In this document: positions 43,336 to 52,285 of the stretch, piece by piece
Layout of the letters: each line of letters opens with the position of its first letter
How positions within the stretch are numbered: the stretch's first letter is position 1
Source of the DNA: Aneurinibacillus uraniidurans
GTDB lineage: Bacteria; Bacillota; Bacilli; Aneurinibacillales; Aneurinibacillaceae
Assembly (NCBI RefSeq): GCF_028471905.1
Contig: NZ_CP116902.1
Span: 2,863,501 to 2,927,500 of the forward strand
Direction of reading: 5' to 3'
Length of the DNA stretch: 64,000 nucleotides
Position numbers and translations under genes: made by a program
Notes under the pieces: generated by a model
The model's input: only the letters and a program-made list of their open reading frames with translations
The model's database searches: none
Told to the model about the DNA's origin: nothing

Positions 43336-45492
43336 ATGTGTGAAGAACAAACTAATCAAATTTTTGCGCTTGATATCGGAACGCGCAGCGTAGTCGGTCT
43401 CCTTGTCGAGCCAGATGCGTCAGGCAAATTCCGTTTGCTTGGCTACGAACGTGAAGAACACGTAGAGCGTTCCATGCTCGATGGTCAAATTCATGACGTT
43501 GTGGCAGTAGCTGATGTAATTAGCCGTGTCAAACAACGACTCGAGCAAAAACTGAATGTCAAATTGACACATGTCGCTGTAGCAGCGGCAGGTCGTTCCC
43601 TTCATACACAACGTATGGAAACTGCACGTGACATTACAGGGGCAGGACAGATCACCCGTAATGATATTATATCCCTTGAACTGACCGCTGTACAACAAGC
43701 CCAGCATATTCTCGCAGAACAGCATAAAGCCAATGATTTTACCCAGTATTACTGTGTAGGCTACAGTGTTGTAAATTACGTACTTGATGGTCAGATCATC
43801 GGCAGCCTGATGGATCAGCGCGGTCATGAAGCAAAAGTCGATGTGATTGCCACCTTCCTGCCACGCGTCGTTGTCGATTCGCTAGTCGCGGCGCTCAAAC
43901 GGGCCGGACTTGAAATGCTCGCGCTTACTCTTGAACCGATCGCAGCAATTAATGTACTTGTACCATCAACGATGCGCCGTCTGAATGTCGCCCTCGTTGA
44001 TATTGGTGCCGGTACATCCGATATCGCAATTACTGGAGAAGGTACAGTGAGTGCATACGGCATGGTGCCAACGGCCGGTGACGAAATTACTGATGCACTA
44101 AGTCAGGCATATCTCCTCGATTTTAATGTTGCGGAAGAACTGAAACGACGCCTATCTTCAGAAGAAGAGGTTATCTTCTCCGACATTCTCGGTATGGAAT
44201 ATCAGTGTCCAAGCACTGAAGTAATTGAAAAAATTGATGCGGACATTCAGCATCTCGCTTCCTTAATCAGCGAGCGTATTCTTACTCTGAACGGCAAGGT
44301 ACCACAAGCTGTCATGTTGATTGGTGGCGGAAGCCTGACACCGAATCTTACGAAAAAAGTGGCAGAACTACTGGAACTTCCAGCTGCTCGTGTAGCAGTA
44401 CGCGGCACCGAAGCGATTCAAACCTTCACCGATAAGAACGAGTTATCCGGGCCAGAGTTTGTTACACCGCTCGGCATTGCAGTAGCAGCTCAGCTACATC
44501 CGATCAAATATTTGACTGTGTATCTCAATGACGAGCCGGTGCGTGTATTTGATCTAAAAGAAATGACAGTTGGTGATGTGCTTCTGTATGCAGGTATTGA
44601 TCTAAAACGCCTGCACGGCCGCCCAGGGCTCGCCATGACCGTACATATTAACGGACGTATGCGCATCATTCCGGGTGCGCACGGCAGCGCACCAACCCTG
44701 CTCCTTAATGGAGAGGAAACTCATCTTGATACACCGGTTCAGCCGGAAGACCAAATTACGTTTCGTGCCGGAACAGACGGAGAGACTGCATCAGCCCGTC
44801 CGATTGATCTGGCTGACAATGTAGATACATTAGACGTAACACTTAACGATACACCACTCTCCCTCTCTCCGTTCGTCACGATTAACGGAGAACGCGCAGA
44901 ATGGACCACACCTCTCAATGATCGAGATGAGGTGACGATTCATCTGCCACATACGCTGCGCGATGTGCTGTCTGCAGCGAATCAGCTTCGAGCAGAAATG
45001 GACATTCAGAAGGCAGCTTTTACGATTAATGGGCGGACCATGACCTATGCATACTGTCCATACGCCTTTATTGTTAACGGAGAGTCGGTAACACTTGATG
45101 ACCCAATTCACCGTGGCGACCGGATTATGTTTGACCGTCAGGCAGTAAGACTTCCTTCCATCCAGGAGATGCTGCCAACTGAAGAAATTACAGAGCTTGC
45201 GACAACGATTACGTTTAACGGCAAAGTTATTCGTATTCCTTCAAGCGAGACGGAAGTGTTGATGGACGGGGAACGAGTCGAGATGTCCGATCCTATTCAC
45301 GCCGATGCCGAGATTGTCGTAAAGGTGCGCTTTAAGCGCGAGCCTGTATTCAGTGATGCGTTCCGTTATGTAGATGATAATCTCCATGCTTCTGATCCTG
45401 GCAAAACACTTGTGACGACGATTAATGGTGAACCTGCTTCATTCCAGGACCCGGTTCATACTGGAGACGTGTTGGAATTTCGTTGGGAGTAG
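43336..45492 (+). CDS. FtsA-like actin-fold protein with repeated C-terminal tail
   Basis: A 718-aa cytoplasmic protein. The first 390 residues have the FtsA/PilM actin fold: FALDIGTRSVVGLL (phosphate 1), VALVDIGAGTSDIAI (phosphate 2) and MLIGGGSLTPNL (adenosine loop), with an SHS2-like insert. The C-terminal 320 residues hold five copies of a unit of about 20 residues, roughly NGExxxLxDPIxxGDxIxF (near 44700, 44881, 45072, 45264 and 45421), that look like beta-grasp or ThiS-like modules. It lacks the membrane-binding amphipathic tail of true FtsA. It lies apart from ftsZ. Start ATG follows AAGGAG by 9 bases. The role is unknown; cell division or envelope assembly is a guess. Confidence 0.85.
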   Translation: MCEEQTNQIFALDIGTRSVVGLLVEPDASGKFRLLGYEREEHVERSMLDGQIHDVVAVADVISRVKQRLEQKLNVKLTHVAVAAAGRSLHTQRMETARDITGAGQITRNDIISLELTAVQQAQHILAEQHKANDFTQYYCVGYSVVNYVLDGQIIGSLMDQRGHEAKVDVIATFLPRVVVDSLVAALKRAGLEMLALTLEPIAAINVLVPSTMRRLNVALVDIGAGTSDIAITGEGTVSAYGMVPTAGDEITDALSQAYLLDFNVAEELKRRLSSEEEVIFSDILGMEYQCPSTEVIEKIDADIQHLASLISERILTLNGKVPQAVMLIGGGSLTPNLTKKVAELLELPAARVAVRGTEAIQTFTDKNELSGPEFVTPLGIAVAAQLHPIKYLTVYLNDEPVRVFDLKEMTVGDVLLYAGIDLKRLHGRPGLAMTVHINGRMRIIPGAHGSAPTLLLNGEETHLDTPVQPEDQITFRAGTDGETASARPIDLADNVDTLDVTLNDTPLSLSPFVTINGERAEWTTPLNDRDEVTIHLPHTLRDVLSAANQLRAEMDIQKAAFTINGRTMTYAYCPYAFIVNGESVTLDDPIHRGDRIMFDRQAVRLPSIQEMLPTEEITELATTITFNGKVIRIPSSETEVLMDGERVEMSDPIHADAEIVVKVRFKREPVFSDAFRYVDDNLHASDPGKTLVTTINGEPASFQDPVHTGDVLEFRWE

Positions 45493-45687
45493 TGGGGGGA
45501 TAGTGGCAAAATGCAGACTGTTCTTTTCGGCAGGGAAATCTAAACTGTCCGCTTAGTCTATGTCCGGGTGGACAGGTCAAACATCTGGGTATTTCGATGA
45601 TGGAGACAATGACCTGTCTGGTTCACCCGGACATAGACACGCTGGGTGCGAAAAGAAAGGTCATGTCATTTTGCCACCATCCCCCAC
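45492..45687. repeat. 196-bp long imperfect inverted repeat
   Basis: The ends GTGGGGGGATAGTGGCAAAATG and its near-exact complement at 45666-45687 pair, as do TCTTTTCG/CGAAAAGA inside, then GTCTATGTCCGGGTG/CACCCGGACATAGAC, then GACAGGTCA/TGACCTGTC. The only sizeable unpaired part is about 30 bases in the centre. The element begins at the last base of the FtsA-like stop codon. It may be a miniature transposable element or a structured RNA; no target duplication is obvious and there is no coding frame. Confidence 0.8.
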
Positions 45688-45713
45688 GATGTTTTGATAA
45701 AACCTAAAACCAC

Positions 45714-45748
45714 AAAAAGAAGCTGTGGCTTGCGCCGCAGCTTCTTTT
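45714..45748. terminator. Bidirectional terminator
   Basis: AAAAAGAAGCTG-GGC pairs with GCC-CAGCTTCTTTT (one G-T) around a 4-base loop, between the FtsA-like and ytxJ genes. Confidence 0.88.
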
Positions 45749-45765
45749 CATTTTTAACATCCTGA

Positions 45766-46086
45766 TTATACAGCGTTCTTGCTTAAGTTGTCCTGCGTGA
45801 TATTCCAATGCGATGCGTGCCATGCCACAGTTCCATTCTTTACATACAGTACCTGTGGCGATTCGTGCTTAACCCCAAAACGTTCGGCAATTTCGTTCGA
45901 TACCGGACGTGCTGTTTGCACGATTATGATCGCCCATGGCTTTGCTGCGCTGCTGTCTGCGTACTTCATAAACTCATCATGCGCCTGTGTGCTGATTGGA
46001 CATGTAGTGCTATGTTTAAACAAAATAGCTTCGGGGTTTTCCTGTAAAAACTGATCAAGTTCTTGAGTGTTTGTTAGTTCTTTCAT
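45766..46086 (-). CDS. ytxJ: Bacillithiol-system thioredoxin-fold protein YtxJ
   Basis: A 106-aa monothiol thioredoxin-like protein with a single active-site Cys (FKHSTTCPIS) and a cis-Pro (ESPQVLYV). In bacillithiol-using Firmicutes YtxJ is thought to reduce bacillithiolated proteins (bacilliredoxin-like). ATG follows GAGAGGAGATT. Neighbourhood with ccpA and aroA matches B. subtilis. Confidence 0.93.
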   Translation of the reverse strand: MKELTNTQELDQFLQENPEAILFKHSTTCPISTQAHDEFMKYADSSAAKPWAIIIVQTARPVSNEIAERFGVKHESPQVLYVKNGTVAWHASHWNITQDNLSKNAV

Positions 46087-46333
46087 CTCGCAATCTCCTC
46101 TCGTAAATCATACTGATCTTCTTTACCCATATTACCTGTTTGTACCCGTCTAGGAAATAGCTGAGTTGCTCTATTGTGCAGTTTGCCTGACCACCGCTGT
46201 AAGCGCATAACGTAAGGTACTCCCGCCTTACACGGGGATAAACATTCTCTTGTCCTCCGTCAAAAATATGTGTGCTGTTTTCAGTGTGTCCAAACTTTTT
46301 CGAATTTCTCGCTTTATATTTTGTCAATATCAA

Positions 46334-46362
46334 TTGAGCTATTTCACTAAATCGTGCATAAT
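46334..46362 (+). promoter_or_regulatory. Probable promoter of the isocitrate/isopropylmalate dehydrogenase gene
   Basis: TTGAGC (46334-46339), 17-bp spacer and CATAAT (46357-46362). The remaining intergenic region 46087-46333 holds only the ytxJ leader and a small CGTAAGG/CCTTACaCG hairpin; no gene is seen. Confidence 0.6.
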
Positions 46363-46419
46363 AAGTATGCTGTGTGTCTTAATTAACAAAGTGGATGAGA
46401 AACAGAAGAGGTGACTAAC

Positions 46420-47499
46420 ATGAAAAAAACAGTAGTCGTAATGCAAGGTGACCAGACCGGACAAGAACTTCTTGATGAGGCGCTTCGCGTTTTACAACCA
46501 GATGTAATCGGATTTGATATTGATTTCAAAACGTATGATCTCAGTCTCGAAAATCGTGTGAAAACAAATAATGAAATCGTACATGAAGCTGCTCGTGCAA
46601 TGAAAGAATGCGGCTTTGGTTTAAAAGCAGCTACGATCACACCGGAAGAAAAAGGCTCAGTAGGTAGCCCGAACGCAATCCTGCGCCGTGAAATCGACGG
46701 GAAAGTTATCGTTCGGACAGGCCGTCGTATCCCTGGCATCCGCCCAGTAGCTGGCGCATACGCTCCAATCTCTGTTGTACGTATGGCAGTAGGCGATGCA
46801 TACGGTGCAAAAGAATGGCGTGAAGGCGAAGGCATTGACGAGGTTGCTTTCCGTACAGAAAAAATCGACCGTAAAACTTGCCGTGCGGTAGCTGAATTCG
46901 CATTCCGTCATGCGCAAAAAACAAATGCTAAAGTATTCGGTGGCCCGAAATACACAGTTAGCCCAGTATACGAAGGCATGCTGAAAGAAGAAATGGATGC
47001 AGTAAGCAAACGCTACCCGACTGTTCGTTATGAGCCACAACTCATCGATGCAACATATGCGCTGCTTCTCTCTTCTGCAGGAGATGCAATGGTAATCCCG
47101 GCACTGAACCGTGACGGCGACTGCTTAAGTGATCTGGTTCTGCAAATGTTCGGTTCAATTGCAGGTGCTGAGTCTGTGCTAATGGGCTTCGATGATGAGT
47201 TCAATACACAGGCTGTTATGGTGGAAGCTCCACACGGTACAGCTCCGACTCTGTTCGGCAAAAACGTTGCAAACCCGATGGCTATGATTCTTGCTTGCGC
47301 ATCCCTGCTCACATACTTCCAGGAAACACAGGCAAACACAGTATCTCGTGCGATCTACGAAGCAACAATCGAAGCTGTAAGCGAAGGTACACGTACATCC
47401 GACCTTGGCGGAAGCGCAACAACAAGCGGCTTCACTGATGAAGTGATCAAAAAAGTTCGTACTAAACTTGACGTTTGGGCAACAATGCAAAACTTCTAA
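46420..47499 (+). CDS. Isocitrate/isopropylmalate dehydrogenase family protein
   Basis: A 359-aa metal- and NAD(P)-dependent decarboxylating dehydrogenase. VVVMQGDQTGQELLDEAL, the substrate region SPNAILRREIDGKVIVR and the signature APTLFGKNVANPMAMILA are present. It is less conserved than true Icd or LeuB and lies alone, so isocitrate, 3-isopropylmalate, tartrate or another 2-hydroxyacid are all possible. AAGAGGTGACT precedes the ATG at 46420. The coding bias is strong (many C-ending Asn/Ala codons), suggesting high expression. Confidence 0.85.
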   Translation: MKKTVVVMQGDQTGQELLDEALRVLQPDVIGFDIDFKTYDLSLENRVKTNNEIVHEAARAMKECGFGLKAATITPEEKGSVGSPNAILRREIDGKVIVRTGRRIPGIRPVAGAYAPISVVRMAVGDAYGAKEWREGEGIDEVAFRTEKIDRKTCRAVAEFAFRHAQKTNAKVFGGPKYTVSPVYEGMLKEEMDAVSKRYPTVRYEPQLIDATYALLLSSAGDAMVIPALNRDGDCLSDLVLQMFGSIAGAESVLMGFDDEFNTQAVMVEAPHGTAPTLFGKNVANPMAMILACASLLTYFQETQANTVSRAIYEATIEAVSEGTRTSDLGGSATTSGFTDEVIKKVRTKLDVWATMQNF

Positions 47500-47534
47500 T
47501 AGTACCCAATAAACATCCAGATATACAACAGGCT

Positions 47535-47566
47535 GACCCATCCGCCGTAAGACGGATGGGTCTTCT
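47535..47566 (+). terminator. Terminator of the dehydrogenase gene
   Basis: GACCCATCCG and CGGATGGGTC, a perfect 10-bp stem with an 8-base loop, followed by TTCT. Confidence 0.85.
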
Positions 47567-47599
47567 CATACCCGCATTTGTATGCATGGAGGAGAAATC

Positions 47600-49111
47600 A
47601 TGAGGAACAAAAGAAAAATGGGATGCTTGTTGCTTCTGCTTTTAATGATGTTCGGAACGATCCTATTTCTTATTACGCGAACAGATGCTTATCGTCTGTC
47701 TTACAATGTAACCGGAAACCTGCTGCCCGATTATCACTTTACGCTAAGCGGCTGGGTGGAGCATGTCAAACCCGTCATTACATATAAAACATATCAAAAT
47801 GCGGTTTATACGTATCGTGATTATCGCCAAAACTCCCGTTTTTTTCGTCTGACAACGATTAAGCTTGCCAATGGGGATTTGTTGTATTTTGCCCGGAATT
47901 ATCAGGCAGATGATGCTAGTACAGTCACACTATCGGTGTCCGCTCACGAATCCACCATTGAAAGCATACATACATTTGTTCCGGGCAGGCCTGCGTCCTG
48001 GCTTGTCGAGCACAGTCTCTCTCCTTCTATTCAAAACACGGTGTATGTAGACGGCCCCCGTCTTTCCTATCGAATCGGCCGCACAGAAGTGTACCGTCCG
48101 CTGACACATACCGTGATTGAAGAACAACCTGGAAGAGAAATTGCGACTGAAACAAAGTCAAGCGCTAACCAGACCTATCATATCCCGCTACCAGCAGATA
48201 ACCAAACATTCGCCACAACATGGGGAGCTTTCTCCAGTGGACGGCTGCTCAACTGGGAAGATGAAGACGCCCGAGATACATCTCTTGAAATTGAGTTTGC
48301 CAACCAGCAAAAACTACATATGGATGGTTCCTATTCCATCATCCCAAGCAATTATGAGCCTGCCAGTCCCACAAGCTACTATCGCAATCCGGCGAATGGT
48401 GAAGGTCTGCGGGCTGTCAATTATGCCGATAACCGCGGAAATGGTACGCTATTTATGGACATAGCTACTCATCTTGCCTACTGTGCTGCTTCCCAGAATG
48501 CGGACGGCTTCTGGCCCACTTATCCACGTTCTCAGTGGCTTTATCATGAGTATGGCATTGATTATATCTATATGGACAATCGGCGCAACGCTGACAACGC
48601 AACCTTCCTGTTACGTTATCAGCAGCTGTATCCTGACCCTGTAATCGCACAATCGCTACACCGCTTCGATGCCTACATCATCCCGTACGTTGATCGATAT
48701 AAGCGGCAGATCGCAGGACGAACCGTCAGCTTTATTCCAGACTATATTGGCTCTACGATGAGCAAAACTTCTCATACGTCCCTCAACCATCTCGCAGCCA
48801 ATATGAATTATTTGTTTGAAGCCTATCTGTCTGATGGAGACAACAGCAAAAAAGAAGCCGCTTTCACTCTTTTAGCGGCACTTGATGCAACCAAAGCACG
48901 CTGGATTCGTCCAGATTCGAACTTTTACTATGCATTAACCCCGACTCTAACTTCTTACTTTCCAGGAGAAGATTACTATAAGCTGACACGGGATGACCTT
49001 CTGGAATCACAGGCGCTATTTACACGGATTACCGGAAATCCAAGCAATACGCTGACATATCTTATTACACAAAAAGAAAAATGGATGAAAGCCCACCCTG
49101 CAGAAAAGTAG
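47600..49111 (+). CDS. Exported or membrane-anchored protein, unknown (503 aa)
   Basis: An N-terminal basic stretch and one hydrophobic helix (about 9-24, LLLLLLMMFGTILFLI) point to a membrane-anchored extracellular protein. The middle (about 120-230) is beta-rich; the C-terminal 230 residues are helical with paired Tyr/Trp and LNHLAANMNYLFEAYL-type segments that recall (alpha/alpha) barrel enzymes such as D-glucuronyl C5-epimerases. That is only a weak suggestion. ATG at 47600 follows GGAGGAGAAAT. The gene is monocistronic between two terminators. I do not recognise the family with confidence. Confidence 0.75.
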   Translation: MRNKRKMGCLLLLLLMMFGTILFLITRTDAYRLSYNVTGNLLPDYHFTLSGWVEHVKPVITYKTYQNAVYTYRDYRQNSRFFRLTTIKLANGDLLYFARNYQADDASTVTLSVSAHESTIESIHTFVPGRPASWLVEHSLSPSIQNTVYVDGPRLSYRIGRTEVYRPLTHTVIEEQPGREIATETKSSANQTYHIPLPADNQTFATTWGAFSSGRLLNWEDEDARDTSLEIEFANQQKLHMDGSYSIIPSNYEPASPTSYYRNPANGEGLRAVNYADNRGNGTLFMDIATHLAYCAASQNADGFWPTYPRSQWLYHEYGIDYIYMDNRRNADNATFLLRYQQLYPDPVIAQSLHRFDAYIIPYVDRYKRQIAGRTVSFIPDYIGSTMSKTSHTSLNHLAANMNYLFEAYLSDGDNSKKEAAFTLLAALDATKARWIRPDSNFYYALTPTLTSYFPGEDYYKLTRDDLLESQALFTRITGNPSNTLTYLITQKEKWMKAHPAEK

Positions 49112-49128
49112 GATGAAAATAAAACAAC

Positions 49129-49158
49129 AAAAAAACCGCCTGATTTCGGGCGGTTTTC
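49129..49158. terminator. Bidirectional terminator
   Basis: AAAACCGCC and GGCGGTTTT pair around an 8-base loop. It ends the exported-protein gene and the 118-aa gene from the other side. Confidence 0.85.
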
Positions 49159-49161
49159 CAT

Positions 49162-49518
49162 TTATAATTCACGAAGTGCCTGCTCAATCTCTCCAAGCCA
49201 TACCGAATCATGTAACGAACTCACGAGCAAATACATATCCAGCCAATCATCTACTTGAAAATCAGCTGTACAATAACAAGCACGGAGCATCATCCGTGTA
49301 AACGGAGAATAATCCGCAAACGATATTGTCCCCTGCTCTCTAGGGACTTGAAGCAAGACCTGCTTTAGCTCTTCTTTCACCTGCTCCACAAGCTCATGAT
49401 GCTCACAGCACGAACATCGATAAACCGGAACATGCTCAATCTCGGTATGGTTCATGTACACAATTTTACGCAAATGCACATGCATTAAATGGCCACAGTG
49501 GCCACATGCTTTTTCCAT
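49162..49518 (-). CDS. Cys-rich small protein, zinc-finger-like (118 aa)
   Basis: A 118-aa protein. The N-terminal CGHCGHLM and the CSCCEHHEL stretch at about 36-40 together form a CxxC...CxxC-like zinc ribbon similar to YgiT-type fingers. The C-terminal part is helical. ATG at 49518 was preferred over a GTG 6 bases upstream because of GGGAGGTGGG. A neighbour of the 75-aa Cys-rich gene on the same strand. Function unknown; a metal-binding or regulatory role is plausible. Confidence 0.7.
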   Translation of the reverse strand: MEKACGHCGHLMHVHLRKIVYMNHTEIEHVPVYRCSCCEHHELVEQVKEELKQVLLQVPREQGTISFADYSPFTRMMLRACYCTADFQVDDWLDMYLLVSSLHDSVWLGEIEQALREL

Positions 49519-49597
49519 CCTCACTTCCCACCTCCCACCGAACGCTGTGTCAGTTTTGCACTATCATCCTATTCGGGGAAAAGTGAGTTTAAACCTG

Positions 49598-49825
49598 TTA
49601 ATATCGGGCGTTTACTTTCTGGCATACCGGACAGATGGCCACTCGCATCGCACTTCCATCCTCGTCTTCCACCGTATAACCAACTAGTCGTTTATCTGAG
49701 TCGCAATACATACACTCTGAAGAGAATTCCATATCAAAATTCGCCTTCCAGGCAAACGGCTTAAAAATCTGGCCTGTCGAGATAACAAGCGGCATATCAT
49801 TCATACTAAAGCCCTCCTGATCCAT
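49598..49825 (-). CDS. Small Cys-rich protein, zinc-ribbon-like (75 aa)
   Basis: A 75-aa protein with two CxxC knuckles (CMYC and CPVC about 25 residues apart), the pattern of a zinc ribbon. ATG at 49825 follows AAAAGGAGAAAGAA; a second in-frame ATG at 49804 has its own GGAGGGC site and would give a 68-aa form. Lies 79 bases upstream of the 118-aa zinc-finger-like gene and may be cotranscribed. No family recognised. Confidence 0.7.
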   Translation of the reverse strand: MDQEGFSMNDMPLVISTGQIFKPFAWKANFDMEFSSECMYCDSDKRLVGYTVEDEDGSAMRVAICPVCQKVNARY

Positions 49826-49985
49826 TTCTTTCTCCTTTTCCTAGCATGGACCAAAAAAAAGGGCTTTATACGAATTCTGTAAATTATCTTTCATTTCACA
49901 ATGTCCCATCTGGCACATACACTGGTAGAGGGCCATCGTACACAACCCCACGTGTTTATTCCTATTTCAGGAAGGAGGAAGCAGA

Positions 49986-50699
49986 TTGAAACGAAAAGTA
50001 ACCCCGATTACGCGCATAGAGCGCCAGCCTTCCTATCTCCACCCTGCTAACTATTTCGTTCCGATTGTCGAAAGGGTAACACCTGCTATCATCTCGATTA
50101 CGACTGAGGATTATGCCGTAAATCGGAAAATGTCAGAGATTCTGCACCAATTTCTCTTCCCAAACTTGTCGACTCCAGGCAAAGAAGTACGCCGCAGCTT
50201 CGGAACCGGGTTCATTATTCATCAAAAAGGGTATATTCTCACAAGCGAACATGTCATTCACAATGCCCGCACGATTCAAGTCAAACTGGCAACCGGCGAC
50301 TCGCGGCTTGCCGAAGTCGTCTGGAAAGACCAAGAGCGCGATCTTGCTCTCATTCGAATTATGGCGCGCGGCGCTCTTCCTGTACTTCCGCTTGGCTCAT
50401 CTAAAGAAATTCAGGTCGGGGAAGTGGTTATCTCGATCGGTAATCCACTCGGACTAGAGAATACCGTGACAACAGGGATCGTCAGCGCCAAAAATCGTCC
50501 TGTCCAGATTGCCGGTCGCAAGTATGAAGACATTATTCAGACAGACGCCGCCATTAATCCTGGTAACAGCGGCGGTCCGCTGATTAATATGAACGGAGAA
50601 GCCATCGGCATGAACGCCTTTATCATCAAGGACAACCATGGGCTTGGGTTCGCCATCGGCATCGACAGCATCAAACCGTTCATCCGCAAATATTTGTAA
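49986..50699 (+). CDS. HtrA-like trypsin-fold protease without membrane anchor or PDZ domain
   Basis: A 237-aa serine protease of the DegP/HtrA family. The triad is complete: H89 (TSEHV), D119 (RDLALIRI) and S195 (NPGNSGGPL). The chain ends right after the protease domain, so the usual PDZ domain is absent, and the N-terminus has no signal peptide or helix, which suggests a cytoplasmic enzyme. Typical Bacillus HtrA proteins are about 400 aa with one helix and one PDZ. TTG start, with GGAAGGAGG upstream. prfC ends 2 bases away on the opposite strand. Confidence 0.88.
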   Translation: MKRKVTPITRIERQPSYLHPANYFVPIVERVTPAIISITTEDYAVNRKMSEILHQFLFPNLSTPGKEVRRSFGTGFIIHQKGYILTSEHVIHNARTIQVKLATGDSRLAEVVWKDQERDLALIRIMARGALPVLPLGSSKEIQVGEVVISIGNPLGLENTVTTGIVSAKNRPVQIAGRKYEDIIQTDAAINPGNSGGPLINMNGEAIGMNAFIIKDNHGLGFAIGIDSIKPFIRKYL

Positions 50700-50701
50700 A
50701 T

Positions 50702-52285
50702 TTACTCGTACGATGTGCTGACGAATTCCACATCTGGATTTTTCTCTTTGGCCCAACGCTCAGCAAATTCGTTCTCTAACAGTACAACAAGCCGTCCATC
50801 TCGATCTTTTACCGTCAGACTTCCGCCATACTGGATCAAATTCAGCTCATGCTCTTTCTTGTCACCTTTCACCCAGCGAGCAAGCGAATAGCCGAGCGGC
50901 TGAATTTCGACTTCGACCCCGTACTCAGCACGCATCCGGTATTCAAACACTTCAAGTTGCAGCTGTCCGACAACGCCAAGAATCATATTCTCGGCACCCG
51001 GCGCAGCTGTTATGAAATACTGGACAGCCCCCTCCTCGCTCAATTGCTGCATGCCTTTATGGAACTGCTTGTATTTCATCGCATCTTTGGCACGCACCCG
51101 GGCAAAAATCTCCGGCGAGAAGTGAGGCACACCTGCAAAGCTATACGCCTGATTTCCTTCCACAAGCGTATCCCCGATGCCAAATATACCTGGATCGAAC
51201 AAACCGATAATATCGCCCGCATACGCATCCTCGACAAGGTTACGATCTTGTGCTAAAAACTGCTGCGGCTGAGACAGCTTAATTTTCTTACCCGTGCGCA
51301 CATGCTGTACAGACATACCGCGCGTGAATGTACCGGATACAATGCGCAGGAACGCAATCCGGTCACGGTGTGCTGGATTCATATTAGCCTGGATTTTGAA
51401 AACAAAGCCGGAGAACTTCGATGATTCCGGTACGACTTCGCCTTTATCACTCATGCGTGGCGCTGGACCCGGTGCTAAACGCAAGAAGTACTCAAGGAAG
51501 GACTGCACCCCGAAATTCGTCAGTGCACTTCCAAAAAATACAGGGGTAAGCTTACCGCTGTTGATTTTCTCCTGATCAAATGGGTCCCCTGCAATATCAA
51601 GCAGCTCCACATCTTCTTCTAGCTTCTCATACAGCGTATCCCCGATGCGGGCACGTACCGCGGCTTCGTCCGCCTCTTCACTAAATACAGGCATGAAACT
51701 GCGGCTATGCTCAGCTTCTCCTTTGCGGAACACTTCTACCTGCTGCTTCTCCCGATCATATACGCCCTGGAAGTCGATCCCGGAGCCAATTGGCCAGTTC
51801 ATCGGGCAAGAACGAATGCCAAGTACTTCTTCCAGCTCTTCAAGCAAAACGAGCGGATCTTGAGCATCACGATCCATTTTGTTGATAAATGTAAAAATCG
51901 GAATGCCGCGCATCCGGCATACTTCAAATAGTTTGATCGTTTGCGGCTCAATCCCTTTCGCGGCGTCAATAAGCATGACCGCACTATCCGCTGCTGTAAG
52001 CGTACGGTACGTATCCTCACTGAAATCCTGGTGACCTGGCGTATCAAGGATATTGATCGCATAGTCGTTATAAGAGAACTGCATCACACTGGATGTAACG
52101 GAGATACCCCGCTGTTTTTCGATTTCCATCCAGTCAGATGTGGCTGCTTTCGATTTACGGCTTTTAACCATCCCGGCAGTATGAATGGCTCCTCCAAAAT
52201 ACAGAAGTTTCTCGGTCAATGTTGTTTTCCCGGCATCCGGGTGCGAGATAATCGCAAATGTTTTACGTGGTTCATGGGTAGACAT
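50702..52285 (-). CDS. prfC: Peptide chain release factor 3
   Basis: A 527-aa translational GTPase that removes RF1/RF2 from the ribosome. ISHPDAGKTTLTEKLL is the P loop, DTPGHQDFSEDTY is G3 and NKMDRDA is G4; domains II and III follow (FFGSALTNFGVQ, and GVVGQLQLEVFEYRM). ATG at 52285 follows GGAGG. B. subtilis lacks prfC but many other Bacillales carry it. It converges with the HtrA-like gene with almost no space for a terminator. Confidence 0.95.
   Translation of the reverse strand: MSTHEPRKTFAIISHPDAGKTTLTEKLLYFGGAIHTAGMVKSRKSKAATSDWMEIEKQRGISVTSSVMQFSYNDYAINILDTPGHQDFSEDTYRTLTAADSAVMLIDAAKGIEPQTIKLFEVCRMRGIPIFTFINKMDRDAQDPLVLLEELEEVLGIRSCPMNWPIGSGIDFQGVYDREKQQVEVFRKGEAEHSRSFMPVFSEEADEAAVRARIGDTLYEKLEEDVELLDIAGDPFDQEKINSGKLTPVFFGSALTNFGVQSFLEYFLRLAPGPAPRMSDKGEVVPESSKFSGFVFKIQANMNPAHRDRIAFLRIVSGTFTRGMSVQHVRTGKKIKLSQPQQFLAQDRNLVEDAYAGDIIGLFDPGIFGIGDTLVEGNQAYSFAGVPHFSPEIFARVRAKDAMKYKQFHKGMQQLSEEGAVQYFITAAPGAENMILGVVGQLQLEVFEYRMRAEYGVEVEIQPLGYSLARWVKGDKKEHELNLIQYGGSLTVKDRDGRLVVLLENEFAERWAKEKNPDVEFVSTSYE

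Noticed and set aside
46190..46206. cre-like TGTAAGCGCATAAC in the ytxJ-dehydrogenase intergenic region
   Set aside because: Only 11 of 14 consensus positions fit, and the promoter of the dehydrogenase is over 120 bases away.
46055..46333. 92-aa minus-strand frame overlapping the start of ytxJ
   Set aside because: Out of frame with ytxJ, weak start, no recognisable domain; the region is leader sequence.
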